Below, piece by piece: positions 52,983 to 64,000 of a stretch of 64,000 bases of DNA (position 1 is the first letter of the stretch; every line of letters starts with the position of its first letter). The translations under genes and the position numbers were made by a program. The DNA is from Leucosporidium creatinivorum (lineage: Eukaryota > Basidiomycota > Microbotryomycetes > Leucosporidiales > Leucosporidiaceae). The notes beneath the pieces are model-generated. The model saw nothing but the letters and a program-made list of their open reading frames with translations, was not told the origin of the DNA and ran no database searches. The stretch spans positions 1,091,777 through 1,155,776 of the forward strand of contig BCKL01000007.1 of NCBI GenBank assembly GCA_001600635.1. Direction: 5' to 3'.

Positions 52983-55717
52983 TTAGACCAAGTCACGCTT
53001 CTCGTTGTACTGGTGCACCTTGGCCGACATGGTGGAAGGATCCTCGAGGATGTCGAGCTTGTTCGCGGCGAGGAGCTCGTTCTGGATCCTGTGCATGCGC
53101 TCGGCGTCGGCCTTGCCTTCTCCACTGCCGAAGACGCTGTCCATCTCTTCGAGAGACTATAGAAGCGAGGAGGTCAATATTTGCGCTGATGTCTGACGCC
53201 AATCGCGCGCTCGGCGGAGGCGCCGAGGGCGGCTAGGAGGCGAAGGAGAGCTGTACTGACCTTGCCCTTGGTTTCTGGGAGAGCGAAAATTATCCATACT
53301 ATTTTAAATAAAGGGGGAAAGGTCAGCAAGATGCGCCAGCTCGAGAAGCACGCGAGAAGCAAGCGACCGAGCCCGAACGTACCGACGGCGATCACACAGA
53401 AGGCGAGGAAGAATAAATAAGTTCCAAAAGTAATGCGCTCCAGCATGATAGGGACCACAATCGAAACGCCGAAATTGGTTGCTGAGTGCAGAAAGCAGGA
53501 AACAAGAGAAGTCAGCGCGAGGTGACTGCTTCGGCGAAGGCTCTGAAGACTCACCCCAGTTGGCCGAGGCGCCGAAACTGGTACCGTGCGCCCTAGTGGA
53601 CAGAGGGAAGATCTCCGAGATGACAGTCCACGAGACGGGTCCCCAGGAAGCTCCGAAGCCGGCGACGTCTGCGAAGCGAGAGAAGGTCAGCTCAGAGATG
53701 CGCTGCTGATCCGCGGAGCTCATCTCCAGCTCGGCTACACAAGAAAAGAAAACACTTACACAACCATATGAAGACGACGCACGTCCACGCAGGGCCCTGG
53801 TGCGATCCCCAGTCGGACTGGAATGAGGCGACGAGAGCCGCAACGATGATCAAACAGCTTCCCATGATGGCGGATCCAATGAGAAGGAGAGGCTTCCTTC
53901 CAATCTTGTCAATGACGGCGATGGCGGGGAAGGTCGAGATGATGAAGATGACTGAAGCGAAACGAGTAGAAGTAAAGGTCAGCTCGGCGAAGATCTCGGT
54001 GCTCAGAGGTCAACTCACTGCCGACGACACCCGATGCGAGGAGGGAGGTGGTCTTGCCGGAGAGTCCCAATCCTCCGAAGATGGTAGGAGCGTAGTAGAT
54101 CTGCGAGGCGAGGCAGCGGAACGACAGTTAGCGCCGAAGCGAGAGCTTCCCACCGCCGAGACGAGCGAGAGCATGTTGAGAGCATGTCGAGAGCATGTCG
54201 ACAGTACGTCACAAGCATGGGGACACTACTCACGATGCAATCGATACCTGTGCGAGAGCGTAGAGGTCAGCAAGAGCCCGAAATTCGAAAGCCGAGAGCT
54301 CCGCCGGCTTACCGGTCATTTGTTGGAAGAACTGCATGAGACCAGCTGTCGAGGTCCTCTTGAACATTGAACGAGTTGTGAAAAGACGACCGAAAGTGAG
54401 GAGCTGGAGTTGGGCCTGTGAGGGGACAGAACGTCAGTGAACGAACCTCGGCGCTTCCAATGAGTCTCGCTTCGCTCACCTTGATGACCCAAGCCGACTT
54501 GTTCGAGTTGGCCACCCAAGGGTAGCGCTCAGCGTTGATCTCGGCTTCGAAAGCGGCCTCGGCGCGAATCTCGAGCATCTGCGAGGACGGGCGAGTCAGC
54601 GAAAGGGCCTGAACCTTGGCGACCGATCAGCTCGGCGAAGAGGGAAGGTGCTCACCTCAATCTTGATGAGCTCGTCGTCGATGGGTCGGTTGCGAATCCA
54701 GGCGAGCGACTTGGCAGCCTCGTCGAAACGTCCTTCTCCGGCGAGCCAGCGAGGCGAGTAGGGCAGGTAGAAGATGCACGCTACCAGGAGGAGGAGAGCA
54801 GGAACACCTTGGATGGCAAGACAGAGCCTCCAGGAAACCGAGTTGGTGTCGCTGATGTAGTTGGTGCCGTACCCACTGTTGAAGGGCAGGAGGGAGAACA
54901 CGAGGTCAGCGCCGAGCTGGGAGGGACGGGACAAGTCCGGGTTGGAGAGAGGGGAGGTGTAGGGAGGTATACGGCGGTGTAGATAAATTCGACTTGCACC
55001 CAATAAGAGATAGCGATTCCGGTGACGATAGCGAGTTGCTGGATGCTCACGACGGTTCCGCGAAGCTCGGGAGGAGAGATTTCGGAGTTGTACAAGGGGA
55101 TAGCGGCGGAGAGACCTCCTACTGCCCAGCCAATGAGGAATCGGCCGCCGAAGAACCACGTGTCACTCATGGCGGCAGTGGTGATAGCTGTGCCGAGCAA
55201 GCACATGCAGGCGCCGAAGAGGAGAGCCCAGCGACGACTGAGGACATCACAAGTGTCTGTAAAGGTGCCCAATAATGGTCAGCGAGGTCCAACATCGGAT
55301 TCAGGAAATGACTTACAGCCGTTGATGAGAGCGCCAACCCAGCCTCCTGCACCGAGAAGTGACACAGACCATCCCTTGTAGCTAGCCGAGCTGGTGATGT
55401 GCGCGAAGGCGGGATCGCTGGTGAAGGAAGGCATGACGAGGACTTGGGAGTAGGCTCCTTGCTCGTAACCGTAGCAGAGAGCGCCGAGGGTGGTGCACAT
55501 GGCGAGCGCCAAAAGACGAGGTTGACGAACGAGTCCAGCGAGTCCGGTACTACGAGTAGGAGGAGGAGGTCAGGTTGAGTTCTATACACTCCTCCATTAC
55601 TCGTCGCGCGCTCGCGCGAAGCTCGAAGACTTACGGGCCAGAGAGGGAAGCGCGGCGCTGGGCGAGCTCGTCGAGGGTAACGTCCATCGCCGTTTCGGGA
55701 GAGTACTTGTCCGACAT
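52983..55717 (-). CDS. MFS sugar transporter
   Basis: Plasma-membrane proton/sugar porter of the major facilitator superfamily, 12 predicted spans. Thirteen exons: 55717-55635, 55549-55317, 55256-54998, 54875-54656, 54578-54480, 54415-54313, 54247-54234 (14 bases), 54100-54019, 53951-53760, 53668-53555, 53481-53383, 53298-53261, 53156-52983; 569 residues in frame. Sugar porter signatures: GYEQGAYSQVLVMPSF, RRWALLFGACMCLLG, GRFLIGWAVGGLSAAIPLYN, PPELRG, YSPRWLAGEGR, QQMTGIDCIIYYAPTIF, DKIGRKPLL and ALPETKGKSLEEMD. Intron 3 starts with GCAAGT (54997) instead of GT; only that donor gives the expected SYWVGYGTNY join. Substrate not predictable. Its last two exons are duplicated at 51835-52195. 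Confidence 0.92.
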
Positions 55718-57165
55718 GGCTGAACGAAGCAAGAGGTGTCGAGCTGCGAGGAAGGTGCCCCTTTGGAGAAACGAGCGGAGAGGAGGAAGGAGAGAGTGGA
55801 GGAGCGCGAAGAGACGATTTTAGGGCGAGCGGGGGGAGCGGGCCACCATTGTTGTGCAGCAGCAGAGGTTTTTTCTAATAACATGTGACGTGCCGGAGCG
55901 AGTTAACGGAAGTGTACGGAGAAGAGAATCGGAGCTAAAAAGCCCGGGCCTTCGGCTTGGCCTTGTGAACCGCGCATCAAGACGTGGGCGCTGGCAGGGA
56001 TGGCAAGCCTGCACCTTGGTACGAAACGCATCGATGGAGACTAAGTCCGAGGTTTGTTTGCCCGCCGTACGATCGGAGCACCCCCGTCGACCTCCGGCCG
56101 GCACTCGGGAGCTCGGTGAGCTGCTCAGACCGGAATTCGATCCTCCTCCTGCAGGTCAACAGGCTCGATCCACAGCTGAGGTCGAGGCGAATGTCGACGG
56201 GCTGTTGCTTGGTGCCGAAAGCGACGAGGCAAACCGCGAGCCGCGACGAGACGAGCGCCGAACTTGCCCACACTTCCGCAAGTTCTGCAGCTTTGCCGAT
56301 GGCGAGGGTTTCCGCCGAGACATCGCGAGGGGCACGCTCGGCGCTGTAGGTAGCCGGGTGCACTCTCCCAGCCTCTGCAGCTTCCTCGACTCCACCGAGG
56401 CGATCGACCTCAGCCCCTTCAGCCAGCCTTGACCCTCCTGCCCAAGAGACAACTCGACGAGCTCCCTGCCAGCACCAGCTCACGCTTTGGAACTCACGTA
56501 AGACCTCAGTAGCTCAACCAATCCCATCTGTGATACCACCACTGCAATACGACCCTTGCGGCCCTCGTCTGCACCGAATGGCGAAGCGAGTCGTGGAAGT
56601 CAAACACTCGACGAGCGATTGAGGAAGTCGGGAGCATGCCCTGGCGGGAGGGGAAGGCACCAGGTGGTCTAGTGGAGCAGTATTAGCTGCTGTTGCTCTG
56701 CGAGAGTCGAGTAAGGAGCTGGGAGCGAGGGACAGTCCGGGAGTGGATCCCGAGACGGGCGCCGAGAAATGCTGTTGAACAGCGACCGGAAGATGTTCGA
56801 TGGTGAGGGTATGTGCATTGTAGCAAGACAAGTCAGGTGTGGAGGAGGGAGAGCCACAGCAGGGTGATGCCGACCGGAGTCGCCGCCAAGGAGTTCGGCC
56901 CAGATCTCGCTGAACCCGTGCTCCACTTCAACGCCGAAAGGTGTCAACTCTCGTAGTAGGAAGCATCCTAAATCACGGAGCTCGAGTAGCAGCTGAGAAT
57001 AGCCAATCAGCAGCTGTAGTCAGCGCTCCCCTCAAAGCTTGGCGAGAGTTCGGCGACGGTGTAGGCTGCGGCGACCCACTGCGAGCCTGAGCTCGCCGCG
57101 AAGCCTCACTCCAGCAGTGTCAAGTCCACAGAGCACAGTAAGATAGTAGCATACTGTTGGATAAT
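55718..57165. other. Long intergenic region, no gene recognised
   Basis: About 1450 bases between the transporter start and the ketoreductase end. The left part should hold the transporter promoter. A 192-codon plus-strand ORF (55854-56432) has a hydrophilic, acidic composition and no recognisable domain or introns; I give it little weight. Nothing else is visible. Confidence 0.35.
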
Positions 57166-58414
57166 CTACACGTCAACCGCCTCCCACACACTCGTCTCGA
57201 GGTCTTTCCACTCCGCGCCGAGCTCTCTCAGAATGGCCGTAGCCTTGCTTGTATCGACGGTGCTCTCATCTCGTGCGCTTTGGAAGTCGGCTGGGAAGGT
57301 TTTTTCCGGGAAGCGAGCCCGAAAGATTGAGAGGATCTGATCCCAGTTGAAGGAGGAGGAGGTCGTCCACAGGCGCGCGGAGCCGACCGAGGGGAGGGTG
57401 AGGGCGCCGAGATGGACGAGAGCAGTGTCGGTGGCGTTCACGAATTGCTCTAGAATAAACACAGAGGTCAGCTGAGCTCCAAGGGATGTGGTCGAAGTGC
57501 AAGACTTGCGAGGAGCGATCGTCTCGGCGGTCGATTTGTCGCCGCCGAACAAAGCCTTTGTCCAGCCTGCTGTTGCCGTGAGATGGCCTTCCGGATCCAG
57601 CAGCTCGCCAATCACCATTGCTGGTAAGACGGTGTTGAGCTCAAAGTGTGGCTATGCACGAAAGGCTCAGCGAACGGGTCAGGAAAGCTCGGCGCACAAT
57701 CGCTCACCTTCTCCACTTCCATGAACTCCCAAGCAGCCCGCTCTGCCTCCGCCTTGGAGGCACAGTATACCTGATATCCCTTCGTCGGATCATCTGAGGG
57801 CAGCTCCCTGGCCAGTCGACTCGCCTCGGCGTTCCAAGTCGTCTCGTCGAGGTGGACCGAGGAGGGCGTGCCGCTCATAAAATGCGAGATCCCAGCGGCC
57901 GTCGAGCTAGTGTAGACAAAGCGCTCGATACTCGTAACTCGAGATGCTGAGCGAAGGAGGTTGGTGACCATCGAGACGACGGGAGAGATGACCTGCTCGG
58001 GGTCGGCGCTGAAGCCGGTGACCGTGGCGAGATGAGCCACAGCAGATACGCCTGGTCGAGTGGAAGTAGGAGAAGTATCAATCTGACTGCTCTGCTTTCA
58101 ATCTCATCGCGACTTACCTTGCAAAGCTTCGTCGGCCGCTCCCTCCTTGACCAAGTCCTCGACCACTCGGCTTTCGAAGAGGCCAGGAAACTGCGCCATC
58201 CACTTCTTTTGGAGGAAGGCGATATGCTCCTTAGATCGAGAAGTCCCTCTCACTTGGTACCCAGCTCTCATGAGCGCCTCAGACACGTGCGAAGCGAGAA
58301 AGCCCTGCGCCGAGAGTCAGCGAGCGGAAAGGGGGCGAGGCAGGCGAGAAAGCTCACATCTGCGCCGGTTACTAGCACGATCGCACCTGGTTCTAAGATA
58401 CTTGAAGTAGACAT
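57166..58414 (-). CDS. NADPH-dependent aldehyde/ketone reductase (extended SDR), copy 1
   Basis: Soluble reductase of the dihydroflavonol-reductase-like SDR group, like Sporobolomyces salmonicolor aldehyde reductase 2, which reduces aldehydes and ketoesters with NADPH. Exons 58414-58358, 58304-58118, 58051-57708, 57651-57510, 57449-57166; 337 residues in frame. Visible: cofactor motif VTGADGFLASH, the R in RGTSRSKEH that favours NADPH, TSSTAAG (catalytic Ser), YCASKAEAE (Tyr and Lys), then FELNTVLPAMVIGELLDPEG. Intron 4 begins GCAAGT instead of GT (57509), joining APQ-QFVNATD; the tandem paralogue has GTAAGT there. This intron is 60 bases and stop-free, so reading through would only add 20 residues. 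Confidence 0.88.
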
Positions 58415-58625
58415 GATGCAGCAGCGAGCGAGAGAAAAGAGAGCAGGCGAGCGATAAGTGGAAGCTGGGAGCCCGAGCCGAGCGCCGAACTTCCGAGCCG
58501 AAACTACCTTTCTCTCACGCTCTTGCCGAGATCGAGAGCTGGAACAGGGCACAGATTGTTGATTGCTAAACTGACCACTGATTGAACTACTTCCAAGTCC
58601 TCTACTCACGACCTTCCAGGCTCCG

Positions 58626-59894
58626 CTACTCGCGACCGACGAGCTGCTCGAGCGAGGCCTCGAGTCCCGTCCACCTTTCCTGTCCAAACGCCTTAAGGAT
58701 GGCGGTTCCTTTCGTAGTGTCGACGACGCTGAGGTCCGTGCCCGAGTTGGCGTCGTCGGAGAAGGTGCGCGAGGGATGGAGCTTGCGGAAGACGGCGGAG
58801 ATGTCGTCGAGGTTGCAGGGAGCGGCGGCCCCCCAAATGCGAGAGGAGGAGACAGAGGGGAGGGTGAGAGCTCCGAGGTGGATGAGACCGATGTCCTGAG
58901 TGTTGACAAAGTACTCTGCGCGAGGACAGAAGTGGGTGAGCGGCGCCGAGAGCAGCAATCCATCGCCGAACTTACGAGCCGGGATCGAGGCGAAGAAGCT
59001 CGGCTTGCCCTCGAACCAATCACGAGTCCAGCCAGCGGTAGAGTTGGCTTGGCCGGCCTCGTCGAGGATCCGGCCGACGGCGTAGTAGGGGAGCACGGTG
59101 TTGAACTCGAAGGAGGGCTGCGGCTCGGCGAAGGGAAGTCAGCGAGCGAAACTAAGACGAACATGACTGGTGAGGATCGACAGTAGTCGTCTCACCTTGT
59201 TCTCGGCCATCCACGACCAAGCCTCACGCTCAGCGAGCGTCTTACTTGCCGCATAGACAGCGAAGCCCCTCTGCGGGTCATCCTCGGGCATGGTCTTGAC
59301 CGCCTCGACGATGGCATCGTTCCAAGTAGTCTCGTCGATGAAGATTTCGGGCACGTCGGGGGTGGGCATCTGACCGGCGGTGGACGAACTGGTGAGGACG
59401 ACCCTCTTGATCCCGGGGAACATGGCAGCCGACTTGAGAACGTTGAGGGTCATTTTGACAGTAGGGGGAACAACCTCGTCGTAGTTGATGCTGAAGTTGA
59501 CGACGGAGGCGATGTGAGCGACGGCGGAGACGCCTAATGAAGAAATTAGCTCGGCGATGGCTAAGATCGCTCTGGCAGAGGCAGGCTCACCCTCCATCGC
59601 CTCTTCAAGGGCACCCTCGACAAGAAGATCTTTGACGACAACTATCTCGAACTTGTCGGCACCGTAGATGTCGTCCCATCGCTTCTTGAGGGCGGCGAGC
59701 TTCTCCGCCGAGCGAGTGGTTCCGCGAACCTTGTAGCCAGCTTTGAGGAGTTGCTCGACGGTGTGGGAGGCGATGAGGCCCTATTAACTCGTTTGGTGTC
59801 AGCTGTATGTCAGAACAATGCCGAGCAAGGGCAAACTCACGTTGGCGCCGGTAACGAGGGCGAGAGCCGAGGGCGAGAGAACTGAGGCGGGCAT
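58626..59894 (-). CDS. NADPH-dependent aldehyde/ketone reductase (extended SDR), copy 2
   Basis: Tandem paralogue of copy 1, also 337 residues with the same five-exon layout: 59894-59841, 59780-59591, 59533-59196, 59117-58976, 58915-58626. Visible: VTGANGLIASHTVEQLLKAG (cofactor), RGTTRSAEKLAALKKRWDDI (very like S. salmonicolor AR2), TSSSTAG (Ser), VYAASKTLAEREAW (Tyr, Lys) and FVNTQDIGLIHLGALTLPSV. All introns are GT-AG; the fourth has GTAAGT where copy 1 has GCAAGT. Two copies head to tail with diverged sequence suggest distinct substrate ranges. Divergent from the hydrolase gene across 185 bases. Confidence 0.9.
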
Positions 59895-60079
59895 TGAGAG
59901 TGGTGTAGGCGAGTTGAGCGAAGGTAAGTGAGATGTAAGAGAGAGAGAGAGCAGCGTGATAATGTCGCTCTTTGTACCCGACCGCATGACTACTCGCACG
60001 CAGTTCCCGAGTTCCGCCTCTTGGCTTACACCCTTCCGCCTCAGCTTCGATTACATAGCTCATCTCGGACTGACGCAAC

Positions 60080-61506
60080 ATGGCTGAGCACTCGACTACA
60101 GAGGCTTACGTGTACAAGACCTCGGGGGATGTGTCACACAAGGTCGACGTGCACTTGCCTGAGTAAGTACAGCTCCAGGACAGCGTCACTACTCTGATCG
60201 CGATCCTCCTGCACAGCATCACCAAGTTCGGTATCGTAGCAGCACTCAGTCGGCAGATCATGCAGCAAGCGTCTGGCAAGGCCTTCAACAATGATACACC
60301 GGATCACTCACTGCCTGTGCTCGTTTTCTGGCACGGAGGAGGAATGGTTGGAGGGAATCGCGAGTCTTGGTTGCCTCAGTGGCTGTTCAGTGAGTGTCCG
60401 CTAAACCACGATACTCCTATGATGCTGACCTGCATGCTACAGAGGACGCTCTCGACGCTGGTTTCGCCGTCGTTCGTCGATACGCTCCGCTCGAAAGCTC
60501 GGCGCCGAGCTGACTCCCTCTCACTCGCGCAGATCTCGGCCGACTACACCCTACTTACACCCAGGACCGCGCACGACACGCTCGAGGACGTCAAGGACCT
60601 CTTCGCATGGGTTCGGGACGACCTGAACCCCCTCCTCGCCGGAGCTCGTTCCCAGCATCTCATCAACACCTCCAAGATTGCTGTATCGGGTGCTTCTGCT
60701 GGCGGCTACCTTGCTTACCTCTCGGTGAGGTCTTCTTGCCGTCCCTGCTTACCTCGAGCCTCTCGCTGACCTCGGTTCGGCCCTCCCTCAGGCAACTAAA
60801 GTCGAGCCTCGACCAAAAGCTCTCGCTCAAATCTACGCCATGGGAGGAGACTACCTTACCGAGCACTACTTCAAGCCGAAAACCGTAAGCTCGCTACTGG
60901 CTCGAGCGACTGAGTCGAGCTCGACTGACCTTCCACTTTCGCAGGCGCCGTTCTGCAACAACGAGCCGCTCATTGAGGACAGCAGCATCTTCAACTCCAT
61001 CATCAACGCACCACCGAGTACTCGCATCGTCCGAACAGGCGTCGATCACGCAAAGGTGCGCCTTTCCACACCGCCGAGCTCTTGCACCTCATCGCTTACC
61101 TTCCCTTCCACAGGAGCCACGGTTACGCTACTTCACTTGGCTACTCCAAGAAGGTACCTACCTCGACGCTCTCACGGGCGAAGCAGGCCTCAGCAAGAAG
61201 CTCCTCGCCCTCGGCACCGAAGAACGTATCGCCGCCATCCCCGCTACAGCCACCGCCCTCTTCCCCCAACTCGCATCCATCGGCTCCGACTTTCCCCCAA
61301 TGATCTCAATCCACGGCACTGGCGACGAGGCTGTATTGGTGGACGAGTCGCGCGCTTTCGCCGAGCAGGTTCGTAAGGCGGGCGTGGAGGCGGAGGAGGT
61401 TGAGCTGGAGGGAGCCAACCATGCGTTTGACCTCGGCTACAAGAGCTCCAAGGAGCGGGCTGGGTTGGAGAAGGTCGTGCCGTTCTTGTTGAGGCATCTG
61501 CAATAG
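60080..61506 (+). CDS. Alpha/beta hydrolase (esterase/HSL-like)
   Basis: Seven exons (60080-60162, 60217-60389, 60443-60471, 60533-60724, 60792-60884, 60945-61055, 61114-61506) give 357 residues in frame. Oxyanion-hole motif HGGGMVGG follows LPVLVFW; the nucleophile is Ser in VSGASAGGYLAY (GxSxG); the acid is the Asp in IHGTGDEAV and the base the His in GANHAFDLGY. This order fits the BD-FAE/hormone-sensitive-lipase type, acting on small esters. No signal peptide is visible, so probably cytosolic. Exon 3 is 29 bases and intron 3 uses a GTTCGT donor, chosen because it gives AGFAV-ISADYTLL. Physiological substrate unknown; it may work with the neighbouring reductases but nothing proves it. Confidence 0.85.
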
Positions 61507-61708
61507 ATTGGGAGGCCGCGGCCGACCTGAAAGAGGAGGCGCCGACATTAGCGACGAGAGGCTTATGTAGCTGAGCAGCAGCAGACAGAGATCACCGAGA
61601 AACTCAATGCAACGAACACCGCTGCTCTACAATGCAGCACAGTCAAGAACTGGAGTTGGCGAAGTCGCCCGAGCGGGCTCATCGCGCTTCTCTCGCATCT
61701 CCCACGAC

Positions 61709-63970
61709 ATGTTGCCTCGACTTCCTACTCTGTTACGCGCTCCTGCTCGTCGGTCATTCACCTCCACCGCCTCGCAATGGCGCTCAGCTCCTGCACCTCA
61801 GCAGCCGCTGCTCTCGTCTTCTTCGCCTGACGCCGCGACCGAGGGGATCGCTCTGAGCAAGATTGAACGGCTCATGAAGCTCACGGACAGTCTTTCAGGG
61901 AATGGACTTGCTGGACAGCTCGGTAGCTTGAGGGGAGTGCCGTCTGTAGGGCCTTTGGGAGTGAGTGCAGGCTGAGAAAGGGGATCAGCGCGCGAGAGCT
62001 TAAGCAAGCTCACCTCTTGACGTCTTACAGCACGCCGACGAACAACCTATCAAGGAGAACCTCGAGCCGCTGCCTATTACTCGCAGGATGAAGGTAGGCT
62101 CGCAAAGAAGGCTGCTCGCGCTGCCTTCGCGACGCGTTGGGGTTGAGCTGAGAGCGCCCAGCTGACCTCTGCTTCGCTATCATCCAGGACTCGTACGTCG
62201 AGCTCGATCTCAACTTCTCCAAGGACTCGAAGCTGCGGGAGCAGTATGTCGGAGGCCTGAGCAAGGTTCGGATGGGCCGTTTGATGGAGGGTGAGCTCGG
62301 CGCTCTCCCATGGTCCTGTACGATTTCGCTGACCGTCCCCTCGCTGACCGTCCCCTATATCCCCCATCTCTCTCTTTCCCTCTGCGACCCTTCCCGCGGC
62401 CTTCCCATGCCTCCCCTCCCCCTCCGAACCCCCTCGGCGCTCCCCTCCCCAGACTTCGACAGCCTCGCCGGCCAGGCTGCCTACAAATACGTCCTGCCCG
62501 ACGGCTGCTCCGTCTCGGACGCCCACCACTACGGCATCTACCTCGTCACCGCCGCCGTAGACCGTATGGACGTCCTCAAGCCTCTCTCCCACTTCGACGG
62601 CAAGACCGACCTGCGCCTCTCGGGCTACGTCGCTTATGCGACCGAGTCCTCGTTGGAGGTGTTTGTGAGGCTGTCGACGCTGCCGAAGTCGGGGGAGAGC
62701 GAGACGGTCTTGATTGGCAGGTTCGCGATGGCTTGTAGGAAGTACAGTGGGGGAAAGCAGCCGATAGCGAAGCTGGAGGTGGTCGGGGAGGCGGAAGAGG
62801 AGCTGTGGAAGATGGGTAGGGAAATGAAGGAGGGAAAGTGAGTACTTGAGGTGAAGCCTCCCGAGACCGAGCGCTGACAGCGCCGACCCCCTTCGCAGGA
62901 AGACTCGCAGCTCGCAGAGCCTCGAGAAGAGCCCACCAAACGAAGCCGAGGCCAAGATGCTACATGAGCTCTTCATCGGCCAGCAGGACATCTTCAGTGA
63001 CTCCGTCTCCCTCCTCGTGATGGAGCCGAGCTGACCCTCTCACTCGCAGAACGTAACGCCCCTACACCGGGCGACGTTGTCTGGATGTCGGATACCGATG
63101 TTAACTCGGCTCAGCTTATGCACCCGCAAGAGTCGAATGTACACGGCAAGATCTTTGGAGGGTGAGTTCGACTGCTTTCGGCGAGCCTGAGTCTCGTGCA
63201 GTCGATGCTGACGCTACTCCGCTGTACTTCAGCTACCTGATGAGGCTATCATAGTACGTCTCCCTTATTTTCGACGAGACGCTAAGCCTTGCTGACTCTC
63301 TCCTGCCGGCTCACCTCTCCCGCCCCTCGCCCATTTCTCCTTCTCTCTCCTGCAGCGAGACCGCCTACTCGACCGCATGCCTCTTCGCCCGCACACCTGT
63401 CACCTTCATTGCCTTGGAGTGAGCTCCACTCTCTCGCCCCAATCACTGCCGCCCACTGACCCCTTCCCCTCGGCAGCGAACTCCGCTTCGCCCAGCCTGT
63501 AGAGATTGGAAGTCTGCTGCGGCTCGACTCGCGTGTGACTTACTCGCCGATCAAGGGTACGTCGCTTCGCTTTCTCCCATCCTCTGGATCCGTGGCCCTG
63601 AGGCGGCGTCGAGGCTACAAAGAGCGCCGAGCTGACGCTACTCCGATCCGCAGGCGAGCACAAGTCGTTCCATGTCTCGGTAACGGCGTCGACTACAGAT
63701 CTGTATACTGGAGAGAAGAAGATCACCAAGTGAGCCGTTCATGCCTCGCCTCGCCGCCCGTCTACCTCTCGCTGACCATCTTGCGCCTTGCCCAACTCGC
63801 CATCGTCGCTTTCCCCTTCCCCTCGCAGCACCTTCCATTACACCTTCGCCTCGGAGGCGCCCCTCCAGCGCCACGTCCTGCCGAGGTCCTACCGACAAGC
63901 CATGCAGTGGCTCGACGCCCAGCGTCGCCGAGAACTCGGAGTTTCGGTTCGCAAGGCTTACAGCTCGTGA
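61709..63970 (+). CDS. ACOT9-like mitochondrial acyl-CoA thioesterase
   Basis: Double-hotdog thioesterase that hydrolyses acyl-CoA to fatty acid and CoA in mitochondria. Eleven exons: 61709-61960, 62031-62093, 62188-62290, 62453-62837, 62899-62996, 63050-63161, 63233-63253, 63356-63418, 63477-63556, 63654-63729, 63829-63970; 464 residues in frame. A presequence is clear (MLPRLPTLLRAPARRSFTST). Hotdog 1: KVRMGRLMEDFDSLAGQAAY, YGIYLVTAAVDRMDVLKP, LSGYVAYATESSLEVFV. Hotdog 2: NSAQLMHPQESNVHGKIFGG, YLMRLSYETAYSTACLFA, DELRFAQPVEIGSLL, RVTYSPIKGEHKSFHV. The domain pair and length match ACOT9. An in-frame ATG at 61607 would add 34 residues before the presequence; I prefer 61709. Confidence 0.9.
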
Positions 63971-64000
63971 TCGAGTCACGGCTAGGAGACTGTACAGTAG

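Noticed and set aside
55854-56432. 192-codon plus-strand ORF in the long intergenic gap
   Set aside because: Hydrophilic, no motif, no intron and no family resemblance; could be a lineage-specific gene but the sequence alone does not support it.
56640-56720. GGTGGTCTAGTGGAGC, resembling a tRNA A box
   Set aside because: No convincing B box or cloverleaf stems could be found downstream.

Overview
The window comes from a GC-rich, intron-dense fungal nuclear genome, most likely a basidiomycete yeast of the Pucciniomycotina (Sporobolomyces/Rhodotorula-like). The reasons are: many short introns (about 50-70 bases) with GTNNGT-type donors and a CTGAC/CTAAC branch site shortly before the acceptor; genes tightly packed on both strands; and a tandem pair of ketoreductases closely resembling the Sporobolomyces salmonicolor aldehyde/carbonyl reductase family. 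I rebuilt exons by hand; nearly every model closes in frame, and the two that do not are flagged.

Layout. 0.2-2.7 kb: a hypothetical gene and an F-box/LRR-like gene (both minus). 3.2-10.4 kb: two glyoxal-oxidase-like copper radical oxidases, minus and plus. The plus copy lies between inverted repeat arms that carry the tail of the next gene, ARB1 (11.1-13.9 kb, minus). 14.3-17.5 kb: a small membrane protein, a stray 5' fragment of ARB1 beside a minisatellite, and a Ser-rich hypothetical protein. 17.9-24.1 kb: RNA14 (mRNA 3' processing) and a large probable mitochondrial protein. 24.9-35.3 kb: four members of a BTB/POZ (KCTD-like) family interspersed with RVS161/hob3, a MYND-finger gene and RXT2; a fifth BTB gene lies at 44.6 kb. 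35.7-42.8 kb: an ankyrin-DIL protein, STS1/cut8 and a CZIB (DUF866) zinc protein. 43.1-50 kb: a protein methyltransferase, indoleamine 2,3-dioxygenase (BNA2) and a REEP/Yop1-type membrane protein with a very long tail. 50.5-55.7 kb: a secreted double-psi beta-barrel protein and a sugar transporter facing each other, with a scrambled local duplication of both 3' ends between them. 57.2-64 kb: the two ketoreductases, an alpha/beta hydrolase and an ACOT9-like acyl-CoA thioesterase.

Most genes are housekeeping (translation, mRNA 3' ends, chromatin, proteasome tethering, NAD synthesis) with secreted or metabolic accessory genes between them. I found no retroelement, virus-like element, CRISPR array, tRNA or rRNA. 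The most notable features are structural: a 2-base internal exon shared by both glyoxal oxidases, several GC-AG introns (one testable against a paralogue with GT at the same site), exact intron gain/loss between paralogues, a BTB family sharing a 13-base first exon (one member has lost its ATG), and three local duplications that each copied only the end of a neighbouring gene.
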